This document shows, one piece after another, positions 8,100-14,518 of a stretch of DNA of 32,393 nucleotides (positions are counted from its first letter, which is position 1; every line of letters begins with the position of its first letter). The DNA comes from Bacteroides gallinarum DSM 18171 = JCM 13658 (GTDB lineage: Bacteria > Bacteroidota > Bacteroidia > Bacteroidales > Bacteroidaceae), in the NCBI RefSeq assembly GCF_000374365.1, contig NZ_KB894162.1, positions 1 through 32,393 on the forward strand. Reading direction: 5' to 3'. Made by a program: the position numbers and the translations under genes. The notes beneath the pieces were generated by a model. The model saw nothing but the letters and a program-made list of their open reading frames with translations, ran no database searches and was not told where the DNA came from.

Positions 8100-8126
8100 A
8101 ATCTATATTCTATATCCGTTTATTTT

Positions 8127-8164
8127 ATTTTGCTGAACTTACTTAATTTTACTGAACTTGCTTA
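8127..8164. repeat. Two-unit 19-bp tandem duplication across a stop codon
   Basis: 8127-8145 and 8146-8164 are direct copies with 17 of 19 positions identical; each contains CTGAACTT. The pair covers the last codons and the stop (8139-8141, minus) of the small membrane protein gene and extends beyond it. Confidence 0.8.
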
Positions 8165-8411
8165 AAAAGAACAATGTTATTAGCGGAACGATGAGAGTCA
8201 AAATCTCACCATAAACAGCCATATGCCATTTCTCCACAAAGAGATACCGGGAAATCTGTAAAAAGGCAGCAATATGCAGACCGGTAAAGCAGATATATAC
8301 TATTTTACGATTTACGATATAATTGCGGACACCGGGAAATACAGCAGCTAAAATATGTATCGCTACCACTATCAAAACCAAAACTGATAAGAAAATCAGT
8401 CTCATAATCAT
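8139..8411 (-). CDS. Small three-helix membrane protein, unknown function
   Basis: I do not recognise this 90-residue protein. It is strongly hydrophobic, with probable transmembrane helices at about 3-24, 36-54 and 66-84, and a basic C-terminus (KFSKIK). It has no signal peptidase site and no conserved motif that I know. It starts six bases after the aguA stop (ATG at 8411, with a second ATG two codons later) and ends 39 bases before aguB, so it is very probably cotranslated with the two polyamine genes. A role in polyamine or agmatine transport is conceivable only from position; the size is small for a transporter. A short tandem duplication covers its 3' end and may have changed its last residues. 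Confidence 0.72.
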   Translation of the reverse strand: MIMRLIFLSVLVLIVVAIHILAAVFPGVRNYIVNRKIVYICFTGLHIAAFLQISRYLFVEKWHMAVYGEILTLIVPLITLFFLSKFSKIK

Positions 8412-8417
8412 CCTTCG

Positions 8418-9461
8418 TTATTTGATTACCCCCACTGGATATTGCATCGTGACACAGTGCAGCGAACCATGCTGTTTTATCAATGCCCTGCAGTCTATGC
8501 CCACAATCTCATGATTGGGAAAAGCCTCCTGCAACACCTCTTTGGCACGCCTGTCGTTTTCCGGCTGATTATAAGTAGGATACAGTACCGCCTCATTCAT
8601 TATCAGGAAATTGGCATATGTAGCAGGCAGCCTTTCGCCCTCCTCCACAATCTTATCCGCCATTGGCAACGCCAACAGGCGGTAAGGCTCTCCGCTCAAT
8701 GTACGGAAAGTTTTCAGTTGCTCCTCCATTCGATGCAGCTCCTCATAATGCTCGTCGTCCACATCCCGGCACTGCACGTAAGCTATCGTATCCGGCGAGC
8801 AAAAACGGGCAAGCGTATCTATATGGCTATCCGTATCGTCTCCAGCCAGGTAACCGTGCTCCAGCCAAAGCACCCGTTCGAGGTGAAAGACAGAACGGAG
8901 ATATTCCTCTATCTCCACCTTATTCAACTGGCCGTTACGGTTGGGCGACAGCAAGCATTCCGAAGTGGTAAGCAACGTTCCCATGCCGTCACTCTCAATG
9001 GAACCGCCCTCCAACACAAATCCCAAACGGTTTACATACCGTCCTTTCAATATTCCGGCTTCAACAGCCCGCCGGGTAATCCGGTTGTCCTTGTCCGAAG
9101 CGAATTTCAGCCCCCAGCCATTAAAGGTAAAATCAAGCAAGGAGGGACCTTCCGTATCCACCATTGTAATAGCCCCGTGGTCGCGTGCCCACGTATCGTT
9201 CGTCTTACATTCCAGAAAACGGACATTAGCCATATCGACCTTCGCGGAGATTTGCCTTTCCACCTCCTCCGGCTCCGGAGTTACAATCAACAATAACTCC
9301 CGCTTGGCTATTTCGGAAGCAATGGCAACAAAACATCGCTGCACTTCCTCAAGCATATAAGCCCAATCGGTATCCGCATGAGGCCATGTAAGCTGTATGC
9401 CGCTCTGCAAATTCCATTCCGCAGGTAGGTGAGGGGCACGGGTTTCCACCTGGAAAGTCAT
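8418..9461 (-). CDS. aguA: Agmatine deiminase
   Basis: This member of the agmatine deiminase branch of the peptidyl-arginine-deiminase-like family hydrolyses agmatine to N-carbamoylputrescine and ammonia. Visible features are LPAEW near the N-terminus, QLTWPH, TNDTWARDHGA, NGWGLKF, the EGGSIESDG motif, GDDTDSHIDTLARF with the catalytic His, and the catalytic Cys in SLHCVTMQYP near the end (residue 336 of 347). I chose the ATG at 9461 (347 residues) because conserved sequence begins just after it. An in-frame ATG at 9533 would add 24 residues with no family resemblance and cannot be excluded. With aguB it forms the two-step route from agmatine to putrescine. The agmatine source, arginine decarboxylase, is not in this window. 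Confidence 0.94.
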   Translation of the reverse strand: MTFQVETRAPHLPAEWNLQSGIQLTWPHADTDWAYMLEEVQRCFVAIASEIAKRELLLIVTPEPEEVERQISAKVDMANVRFLECKTNDTWARDHGAITMVDTEGPSLLDFTFNGWGLKFASDKDNRITRRAVEAGILKGRYVNRLGFVLEGGSIESDGMGTLLTTSECLLSPNRNGQLNKVEIEEYLRSVFHLERVLWLEHGYLAGDDTDSHIDTLARFCSPDTIAYVQCRDVDDEHYEELHRMEEQLKTFRTLSGEPYRLLALPMADKIVEEGERLPATYANFLIMNEAVLYPTYNQPENDRRAKEVLQEAFPNHEIVGIDCRALIKQHGSLHCVTMQYPVGVIK

Positions 9462-9609
9462 ATTCTTACCAAAACGTACCTGGCAATCCTTTTCCGTAGC
9501 TCCACCCAGTGGAATTCCGACAAAATATCCCATATCATTCTAAGTTATTAAATTCGTTAAGTAAACCAATGAAACCCGAATGCTGGCGCTCCTGAATTTC
9601 AATCTTCAT

Positions 9610-9714
9610 AAAGCTCTATTCTACATTTCCAAAGTCCTACTTTAGAGTTCTAAAGTGCAACTCTACGCCGCTAAAGCTCAACTCTACACTTCTATATCCC
9701 AACTTTAGGCGAGG
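9610..9714. repeat. Degenerate 21-bp tandem array, five units
   Basis: Five contiguous 21-base units begin at 9610, 9631, 9652, 9673 and 9694. Four start AAAG and most contain CAACTCTAC or a close variant. The array starts 8 bases after the stop of the DUF2148 gene on the minus strand and lies upstream of aguA. No coding frame. Confidence 0.75.
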
Positions 9715-9722
9715 CAATACGC

Positions 9723-10274
9723 TTATTTCTTTTCTTCCTTAGGCTTCCTGTCAAAGAATGGATTTTTGGAAGACGCACTGACCGGAATAGCGAATACAGT
9801 CTTGCAATCTTTCAGCCAATTCATTCGCTGCGCAGCCAGCCCAGCAGAAAACATAACCCGGGTATCTACCCGCATATCGGCAGCCATGGCACATGCCGAA
9901 CCGACAGCAATCCCCACATCGACCGTATTCAATGCACACGGCACGCCTTCGGCACGTCCGGCACAAGTCGGAAAGCCGCAATGCCCACAGTTCAGTCCTT
10001 GCGCCTGCTCGCGCGTACCTATTATAACAGCGCATTCCGCCTGCAAGATATTGGCGGCATCGCGAAGAAAGAATTTCATTCCCAACTCCTCGGCCATAGC
10101 AATCATCTTTTCCGAAAGCTTCTTCAAATCTTCACCCGTAACCAGTGCCACCTCGATTATATCCACGCCTTTTCCTTTGGGAGCCGTCCGTGCGGCAGTC
10201 ATCATCTGCCTTGCCACACCGAGCACATGTTCGTGGCGGCAATCCCGTTCGTTCTGTATCATACTTTCTTTCAT
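9723..10274 (-). CDS. DUF2148 ferredoxin-domain protein
   Basis: This 183-residue protein has a cysteine cluster NCGHCGFPTCAGRAEGVPC at about residues 94-112 that can hold a [4Fe-4S] cluster. It is followed by a hydrophobic VGIAVGSACAMAADMRVDTR segment. Similar proteins are annotated as ferredoxin domain-containing (DUF2148) in anaerobes. The role is unknown; electron transfer or cluster-dependent sensing is possible. It has its own strong promoter (10291-10322), divergent from the FetA-like gene, and is first in a minus-strand run leading to aguA and aguB. Whether transcription passes the repeat array at 9610-9714 is not visible. The end is lysine-rich (RKPKEEKK). Confidence 0.88.
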   Translation of the reverse strand: MKESMIQNERDCRHEHVLGVARQMMTAARTAPKGKGVDIIEVALVTGEDLKKLSEKMIAMAEELGMKFFLRDAANILQAECAVIIGTREQAQGLNCGHCGFPTCAGRAEGVPCALNTVDVGIAVGSACAMAADMRVDTRVMFSAGLAAQRMNWLKDCKTVFAIPVSASSKNPFFDRKPKEEKK

Positions 10275-10290
10275 GAATTAATTAGTGACA

Positions 10291-10322
10291 CAAAGATAAA
10301 AGTATAAAGTTATCTTTGCAAA
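10291..10322 (-). promoter_or_regulatory. Consensus Bacteroides promoter of the DUF2148 gene
   Basis: On the minus strand TTTG (10322 to 10319) is followed after exactly 20 bases by TATCTTTG (10298 to 10291), an ideal -33/-7 pair. The start codon is 16 bases downstream. Confidence 0.75.
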
Positions 10323-10332
10323 TCTTTTTCCG

Positions 10333-10340
10333 TACCTTTG
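10333..10340 (+). promoter_or_regulatory. -7 element of the FetA-like gene
   Basis: TACCTTTG followed by C, 24 bases before the ATG at 10365. The promoter region overlaps the divergent DUF2148 promoter, whose -33 element is only 11 bases away. Confidence 0.5.
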
Positions 10341-10364
10341 CAATAGAGACTAAAGAATTTATCT

Positions 10365-10988
10365 ATGCTGCAAATAGAGAACGCCGGCATTGCATACGGC
10401 AACGACATATTGTTCTCCAACTTCAACCTGAAACTGGAGAGAGGAGAAATCGCCAGTATCTCCGGCCCGTCGGGATGTGGAAAAACATCCCTGCTCAACG
10501 CTATACTCGGATTCGTACCTCTGAACGAAGGCCGTATCACAGTCAACGGCATCCTGCTGGAGAAAAGCAGTATAGACCTTGTCCGCAAACAAACGGCCTG
10601 GATTCCCCAGGAACTGGCACTCCCTTTGGAATGGGTAAAAGACATGATACAACTGCCTTTCAACCTGAAAGCCAACCGGAATACCCCATTCTCGGAAGCA
10701 CGGCTATTCGGCTGTTTCGAAGAACTGGGACTTGAACGGGAGCTGTATTATAAACGTGTGGGCGAAATATCCGGCGGCCAACGCCAGCGCATGATGATAG
10801 CCGTAGCTTCCATGATTAACAAGCCCCTAATCGTGGTAGACGAACCTACCTCCGCACTCGACTCCGGTTCAACGGAAAGGGTACTCGCCTTTTTCCGCCG
10901 CCAAGTCCTGAAAGGGAGCGCTGTACTGGCGGTATCGCATGACAAAGCTTTTGCCGAAGGATGCAATAAACATATTGTAATGCAATAA
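10365..10988 (+). CDS. fetA: ABC transporter ATPase, FetA/YbbL-like
   Basis: This 207-residue single ATP-binding subunit has Walker A GPSGCGKTS (34-42), Q-loop Gln82 (WIPQ), signature SGGQRQ (136-141), Walker B with Asp159-Glu160 (IVVDEPTSALD) and H-loop His192. It is shorter than most ABC ATPases because it lacks a C-terminal extension, as in E. coli FetA/YbbL. Its partner is the FetB-like permease at 11658, which supports a FetAB-type exporter. FetAB has been linked to iron homeostasis in E. coli, but substrate here is inferred. The last codons (CNKHIVMQ) coincide with the first unit of a tandem repeat array that runs through the following gap. Confidence 0.88.
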   Translation: MLQIENAGIAYGNDILFSNFNLKLERGEIASISGPSGCGKTSLLNAILGFVPLNEGRITVNGILLEKSSIDLVRKQTAWIPQELALPLEWVKDMIQLPFNLKANRNTPFSEARLFGCFEELGLERELYYKRVGEISGGQRQRMMIAVASMINKPLIVVDEPTSALDSGSTERVLAFFRRQVLKGSAVLAVSHDKAFAEGCNKHIVMQ

Positions 10989-11215
10989 ATACCATAATAA
11001 TGTAGGAAATCCATAATAATGTAGGAAACACATATAATACAGTAAACCTACAATAACGCAATAAACACATAATAACACCATAACAAGTAATTAAGCATAT
11101 AATAGCCCAATAACATGCAATAAGCATCATATAAATAGTGCTGACATGCAATAAGGCATATAATAACGCAACACACTGATAATAATACAACAAGTATATA
11201 ATAACACCGATAAAG
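10961..11215. repeat. Degenerate 19-20-bp tandem array starting inside fetA
   Basis: About twelve to thirteen AT-rich units of 19-20 bases. The first two (from 10961 and 10980) both begin ATGCAATAAA and the next two (11000 and 11019) begin ATGTAGGAAA. The first lies within fetA coding sequence and the second contains the fetA stop (10986-10988). Later units are variants such as CAATAACGCAATAA. It fills the whole gap to the next gene. Confidence 0.7.
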
Positions 11216-11223
11216 AAAGAGCC

Positions 11224-11505
11224 ATGAGTTTTGCCGGATTTGTTTTCGATATGATACGCCGCGACAAGGAGAACCGCGACTTACGCAACCTCCGCCGGGA
11301 ACGTTTTAACGAACGTTCGGGCAAGATGTATAGAGGACGTGCCGGCATGCCTCGAAATACGACAGCGGAGGACATGGAAAAGATAGCCGGGCTAATCCGG
11401 AAAAAGGAACAGACGGAACAGCGGCATACCCTGCGGATGACGCTGGTTATCCTGGGCATCTGCCTTATCACCGCAACCATACTGGTTTTTATATTTATCC
11501 GTTAA
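11224..11505 (+). CDS. Small C-terminally anchored membrane protein between FetA and FetB
   Basis: This 93-residue protein is not recognised as a known family. It has a highly charged N-terminal part rich in Arg and Glu (RRDKENRDLRNLRRERFNE) and a second charged helix at about 47-70. One transmembrane helix lies at about 71-91, ending IFIR. It thus looks like a tail-anchored cytoplasmic protein. Lying between the ATPase and permease genes of one transporter, it may be an accessory subunit or regulator. It is flanked on both sides by different tandem repeat arrays. The ATG at 11224 follows AGAAAGAGCC. The coding periodicity and membrane anchor make a real gene likely, although function is open. 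Confidence 0.72.
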   Translation: MSFAGFVFDMIRRDKENRDLRNLRRERFNERSGKMYRGRAGMPRNTTAEDMEKIAGLIRKKEQTEQRHTLRMTLVILGICLITATILVFIFIR

Positions 11506-11659
11506 AACAAGCTATACGATATACGTACAAAAACAAGTTATCCAATATATGCATAAAAACAAACTATACGATATACGCATTAAAACAAGCTATCCCAATA
11601 TATACATAAAAACAAATTATACGATATACACATAAAAACAAGTTATCCGACATACGCAT
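11504..11659. repeat. 26-bp tandem array with A/B alternation, between stop and start codons
   Basis: Six units start at 11504, 11529, 11555, 11581, 11608 and 11634; lengths are 25-27. Each begins with AAAACAA or similar and ends near GCAT or ACAT. Units 1, 3 and 5 carry TATACGATATAC; units 2, 4 and 6 carry TATCC(C/A/G), so the true period is about 52. The first unit includes the last two bases of the stop codon and the last ends on the AT of the fetB ATG. Confidence 0.85.
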
Positions 11660-12464
11660 GGGAACTATCGACATATCATACCTCAGTCTGGGCATCGGGT
11701 TACTGTTACTATCGATACCCTTATTCTATATCTGGAAATTCAAGACCGGCCTGCTGCGTGCAACCCTTATAGGCACGGCACGTATGATTGTGCAGCTTTT
11801 CTTCATAGGCGTCTACCTGAAATACCTTTTCCTCTGGAACAACCCGTGGATAAACTTCCTATGGGTAATCGTCATGATACTCGTAGCCTCGCAAACAGCG
11901 CTGGCACGCACGCAACTGAAACGCAAGATACTGCTGATGCCGATATCCGTAGGTTTCCTGTGCAGCGTAGTATGTGTGGGGATGTACTTCATAGGCATCG
12001 TACTGCGGCTGGAAAATGTATTCAGCGCACAATACTTCATCCCCATTTTCGGCATACTGATGGGCAATATGCTATCCAGCAATGTAATAGCCCTCAACAC
12101 CTATTACAGCGGGCTGAAACGCGAACAGCAACTTTACCGCTACCTGCTCGGCAACGGGGCTACCCGTGCCGAAGCGCAAGCACCCTTTATCCGCCAGGCC
12201 ATTATCAAAGCATTCAGCCCCCTCATAGCCAATATCTCCGTTATGGGACTGGTAGCCTTTCCCGGGACAATGATTGGACAAATATTGGGAGGAAGCAGCC
12301 CCAACGTAGCTATCAAATACCAGATGATGATTATGGTCATCACATTTACGGCATCCATGCTCTCGCTGATGATAACCATATCGCTGGCATCCCGCAAGTC
12401 ATTCGACGCTTACGGAAAGCTACGCCCGGTCACAATAGAAAAAAAAGGTAAAAGTAAGCAGTAG
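11658..12464 (+). CDS. fetB: ABC transporter permease, FetB/UPF0014 family
   Basis: This 268-residue integral membrane protein of the UPF0014 family (E. coli FetB/YbbM; plant STAR2/ALS3 relatives) has about six to seven transmembrane helices. Family hallmarks visible are GTARMIVQLFFIGVYL (38-53), the GNMLSSNVIALN stretch, LLGNGATRAEA and the GLVAFPGTMIGQILGG motif. It should form the membrane channel for the FetA-like ATPase. E. coli FetAB is implicated in iron export; the substrate here is not read from sequence. The C-terminus is a lysine-rich cytoplasmic tail. The ATG is the final part of a 26-bp tandem array, so its leader is wholly repetitive. Confidence 0.9.
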   Translation: MGTIDISYLSLGIGLLLLSIPLFYIWKFKTGLLRATLIGTARMIVQLFFIGVYLKYLFLWNNPWINFLWVIVMILVASQTALARTQLKRKILLMPISVGFLCSVVCVGMYFIGIVLRLENVFSAQYFIPIFGILMGNMLSSNVIALNTYYSGLKREQQLYRYLLGNGATRAEAQAPFIRQAIIKAFSPLIANISVMGLVAFPGTMIGQILGGSSPNVAIKYQMMIMVITFTASMLSLMITISLASRKSFDAYGKLRPVTIEKKGKSKQ

Positions 12465-12479
12465 TTCGCCGCTTTTTTG

Positions 12480-12487
12480 TATATTTG
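12480..12487 (+). promoter_or_regulatory. -7 element before the NIF3-like gene
   Basis: TATATTTG followed by C, 21 bases before the ATG at 12509 and 15 bases after the fetB stop. It matches TAnnTTTG. A clear -33 element is not seen. Confidence 0.5.
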
Positions 12488-12508
12488 CAGCCAAATTTTC
12501 TGCTGATA

Positions 12509-13603
12509 ATGAAAATTAAGGAGATAGTAAGCGCCCTTGAACGGTTCGCGCCTCTGCCATTGCAAGACAGCTTCGACAATGCCGGCTTGCAAATCGGATT
12601 GACAGATGCGGAAGCAACAGGGGCTTTGTTGTGTCTTGACGTTACCGAAGCCGTACTGGATGAAGCGATTGCGTTGGGATACAATCTTGTTGTGTCGCAT
12701 CATCCGCTCATCTTCAAAGGCTACAAATCCATTACCGGAAAAGATTACGTGGAACGCTGCATCTTGAAAGCAATCAAGAACGACCTCGTTATCTATTCCG
12801 CCCACACCAACCTGGATAATGCGCCGGGAGGAGTGAACTTCAAGATTGCCGAGAAGATAGGACTGAAGAACGTACGCATACTGGAGCCCAAAGAAAACGC
12901 CTTGCTGAAGCTGGTTACATTCGTGCCTGCGGCACAGGCGGCAGAAGTACGTGCAGCCTTGTCGTCCGCCGGATGCGGCTGTATCGGTAACTACGACTCA
13001 TGCAGCTACAATGTGGAAGGCGTGGGGATGTTCCGTGCCCGTGAAGGCGCCAACCCCTATTGCGGCAAGATTGGTGAACTGCACAGCGAGAAAGAAGTAC
13101 GCATAGAAACCATTATGCCGGCATACCGCAAGGCAGAAGCAATCAAAGCGCTGCTCGCCGCACACCCCTACGAAGAACCGGCATTCGACATATATCCGTT
13201 GCAGAACTCCTGGCAGCAGGCGGGAGCAGGCGTTATAGGTGAGCTGGAAATTCCGGAAACGGAGCTGGAATTCCTAAAGCGCATCAAGAAAACCTTCGAG
13301 GTAGGTTGCCTGAGACATAACAAACTGACCGGACGCGAAATACAGACCGTTGCCCTGTGCGGCGGTGCGGGAGCCTTCCTCATGCCCCTCGCCATACGCA
13401 ACCGCGCAGACGTCTTTATTACCGGCGAAATAAAGTACCACGACTACTTCGGCCACGACACAGACATCCTGCTGGCGGAGATAGGGCATTACGAAAGCGA
13501 ACAATATACCAAAGAAATATTTTATACAATAATCCGGGACTTGTTTCCTAATGTTGAAGTACAACAGAGCAAGGTAAATACAAATCCCATAAAATACATG
13601 TAA
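12509..13603 (+). CDS. NIF3-like dinuclear metal-centre protein
   Basis: This 364-residue member of the NIF3/YqfO family forms toroidal hexamers with a two-metal site. Metal-ligand motifs are SHHP (His64, His65), AHTNLDNA (Asp103) and the C-terminal IGHYESEQ. The family length of about 250 is extended by a central insertion (about 130-230) of CutA-like type, as in Bacillus YqfO. Some relatives have been linked to GTP cyclohydrolase I-like chemistry, but the physiological role is unsettled. I chose the ATG at 12509 since MKIKEIVSALERFAP is the conserved start; an in-frame TTG at 12485 would overlap the -7 element. The next gene follows after five bases, a likely operon. Confidence 0.93.
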   Translation: MKIKEIVSALERFAPLPLQDSFDNAGLQIGLTDAEATGALLCLDVTEAVLDEAIALGYNLVVSHHPLIFKGYKSITGKDYVERCILKAIKNDLVIYSAHTNLDNAPGGVNFKIAEKIGLKNVRILEPKENALLKLVTFVPAAQAAEVRAALSSAGCGCIGNYDSCSYNVEGVGMFRAREGANPYCGKIGELHSEKEVRIETIMPAYRKAEAIKALLAAHPYEEPAFDIYPLQNSWQQAGAGVIGELEIPETELEFLKRIKKTFEVGCLRHNKLTGREIQTVALCGGAGAFLMPLAIRNRADVFITGEIKYHDYFGHDTDILLAEIGHYESEQYTKEIFYTIIRDLFPNVEVQQSKVNTNPIKYM

Positions 13604-13608
13604 CTAAA

Positions 13609-14439
13609 ATGGCTAAAGAAGCAAAAAAAGACCCCCAGGAATTGACAGTGGAACAGAAACTGAAAGCCCTGTTCCAATTACAGACCATGTTGTCCAAAAT
13701 CGATGAAATCAAGACGTTGAGAGGCGAGCTTCCTTTGGAAGTACAAGACCTGGAAGACGAAATTGCCGGTTTGAGCACCCGTATCGAACGAATCCAGTCG
13801 GAAGTTGCCGAGCTGAAATCTGCTATCGCAACCAAGAAAGTAGAAATCGAAACGGCCAAAGCTTCTGTGGCTAAATATAAAGAGCAGCAGGAAAACGTGC
13901 GCAACAACCGCGAATACGACTTCCTGAGCAAAGAAATCGAGTTCCAGACACTGGAAATCGAGCTCTGCGAGAAGCGAATCAAAGAATTCTCCGCCGACGA
14001 AGAAGTCAAGGCACAAGAAGCCGCCGAGAGCAGTGCCGCCCTGGAAGAAAGACAAAAAGACCTCGAGGTAAAGAAGAACGAACTGGACGAAATCGTCTCC
14101 GAAACCAAGCAGGAAGAAGAAAAGTTGAGAGACAAGGCCAAAGAGCTCGAAACTAAAATCGAACCCCGTCTGCTCCAGTCGTTCAAGCGCATCCGCAAGA
14201 ACTCACGCAACGGGCTGGGTATCGTGTACGTACAACGCGACGCTTGCGGCGGCTGCTTCAATAAGATTCCGCCCCAAAGACAACTGGATATCCGTTCGCG
14301 CAAGAAAATCATCGTTTGCGAATACTGCGGACGCATCATGATAGACCCCGAGCTGGCAGGCATCACCCCGGAACCCAAAGAAGAACCGGTAAAGGAAAAA
14401 CCGACAAGAAGCAGAAAGAAAGCAGCAGACGCTGAATAA
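13609..14439 (+). CDS. Coiled-coil protein with C4 zinc ribbon
   Basis: This 276-residue protein has a long charged coiled coil (about 15-190, with the conserved NNREYDFLSKEIE at 99-111). A C-terminal zinc ribbon follows, with Cys213, Cys216, Cys237 and Cys240 (CGGC and CEYC). It has the architecture of the zf-RING_7/C4-type zinc ribbon family found next to NIF3-like genes in many bacteria, including chlamydial CT398. Function is uncertain; nucleic-acid or sigma-factor binding has been discussed for relatives. The tail is rich in Lys, Pro and Arg. It is five bases after the NIF3-like gene and followed by a strong terminator. Confidence 0.92.
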   Translation: MAKEAKKDPQELTVEQKLKALFQLQTMLSKIDEIKTLRGELPLEVQDLEDEIAGLSTRIERIQSEVAELKSAIATKKVEIETAKASVAKYKEQQENVRNNREYDFLSKEIEFQTLEIELCEKRIKEFSADEEVKAQEAAESSAALEERQKDLEVKKNELDEIVSETKQEEEKLRDKAKELETKIEPRLLQSFKRIRKNSRNGLGIVYVQRDACGGCFNKIPPQRQLDIRSRKKIIVCEYCGRIMIDPELAGITPEPKEEPVKEKPTRSRKKAADAE

Positions 14440-14468
14440 ATTCCGCAAGAACCGCGATAAACAAAAAA

Positions 14469-14518
14469 AGGTTTAGGTTGTTATCAATCCCATGAAATAA
14501 CAACCTAAACCTTTTTTT
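14469..14518 (+). terminator. Strong intrinsic terminator abutting the next start codon
   Basis: A perfect 16-bp stem pairs AGGTTTAGGTTGTTAT (14469-14484) with 14497-14512, has a 12-base loop and is followed by seven T residues up to the ATG at 14519. An A-run before the stem makes it bidirectional in form. It ends the NIF3/zinc-ribbon operon and also occupies the leader of the outer-membrane factor gene. Confidence 0.9.

Noticed and set aside
8418..9533. Longer agmatine deiminase starting at 9533
   Set aside because: The additional 24 residues do not resemble the family start, and the ATG at 9461 precedes conserved sequence. It remains possible.
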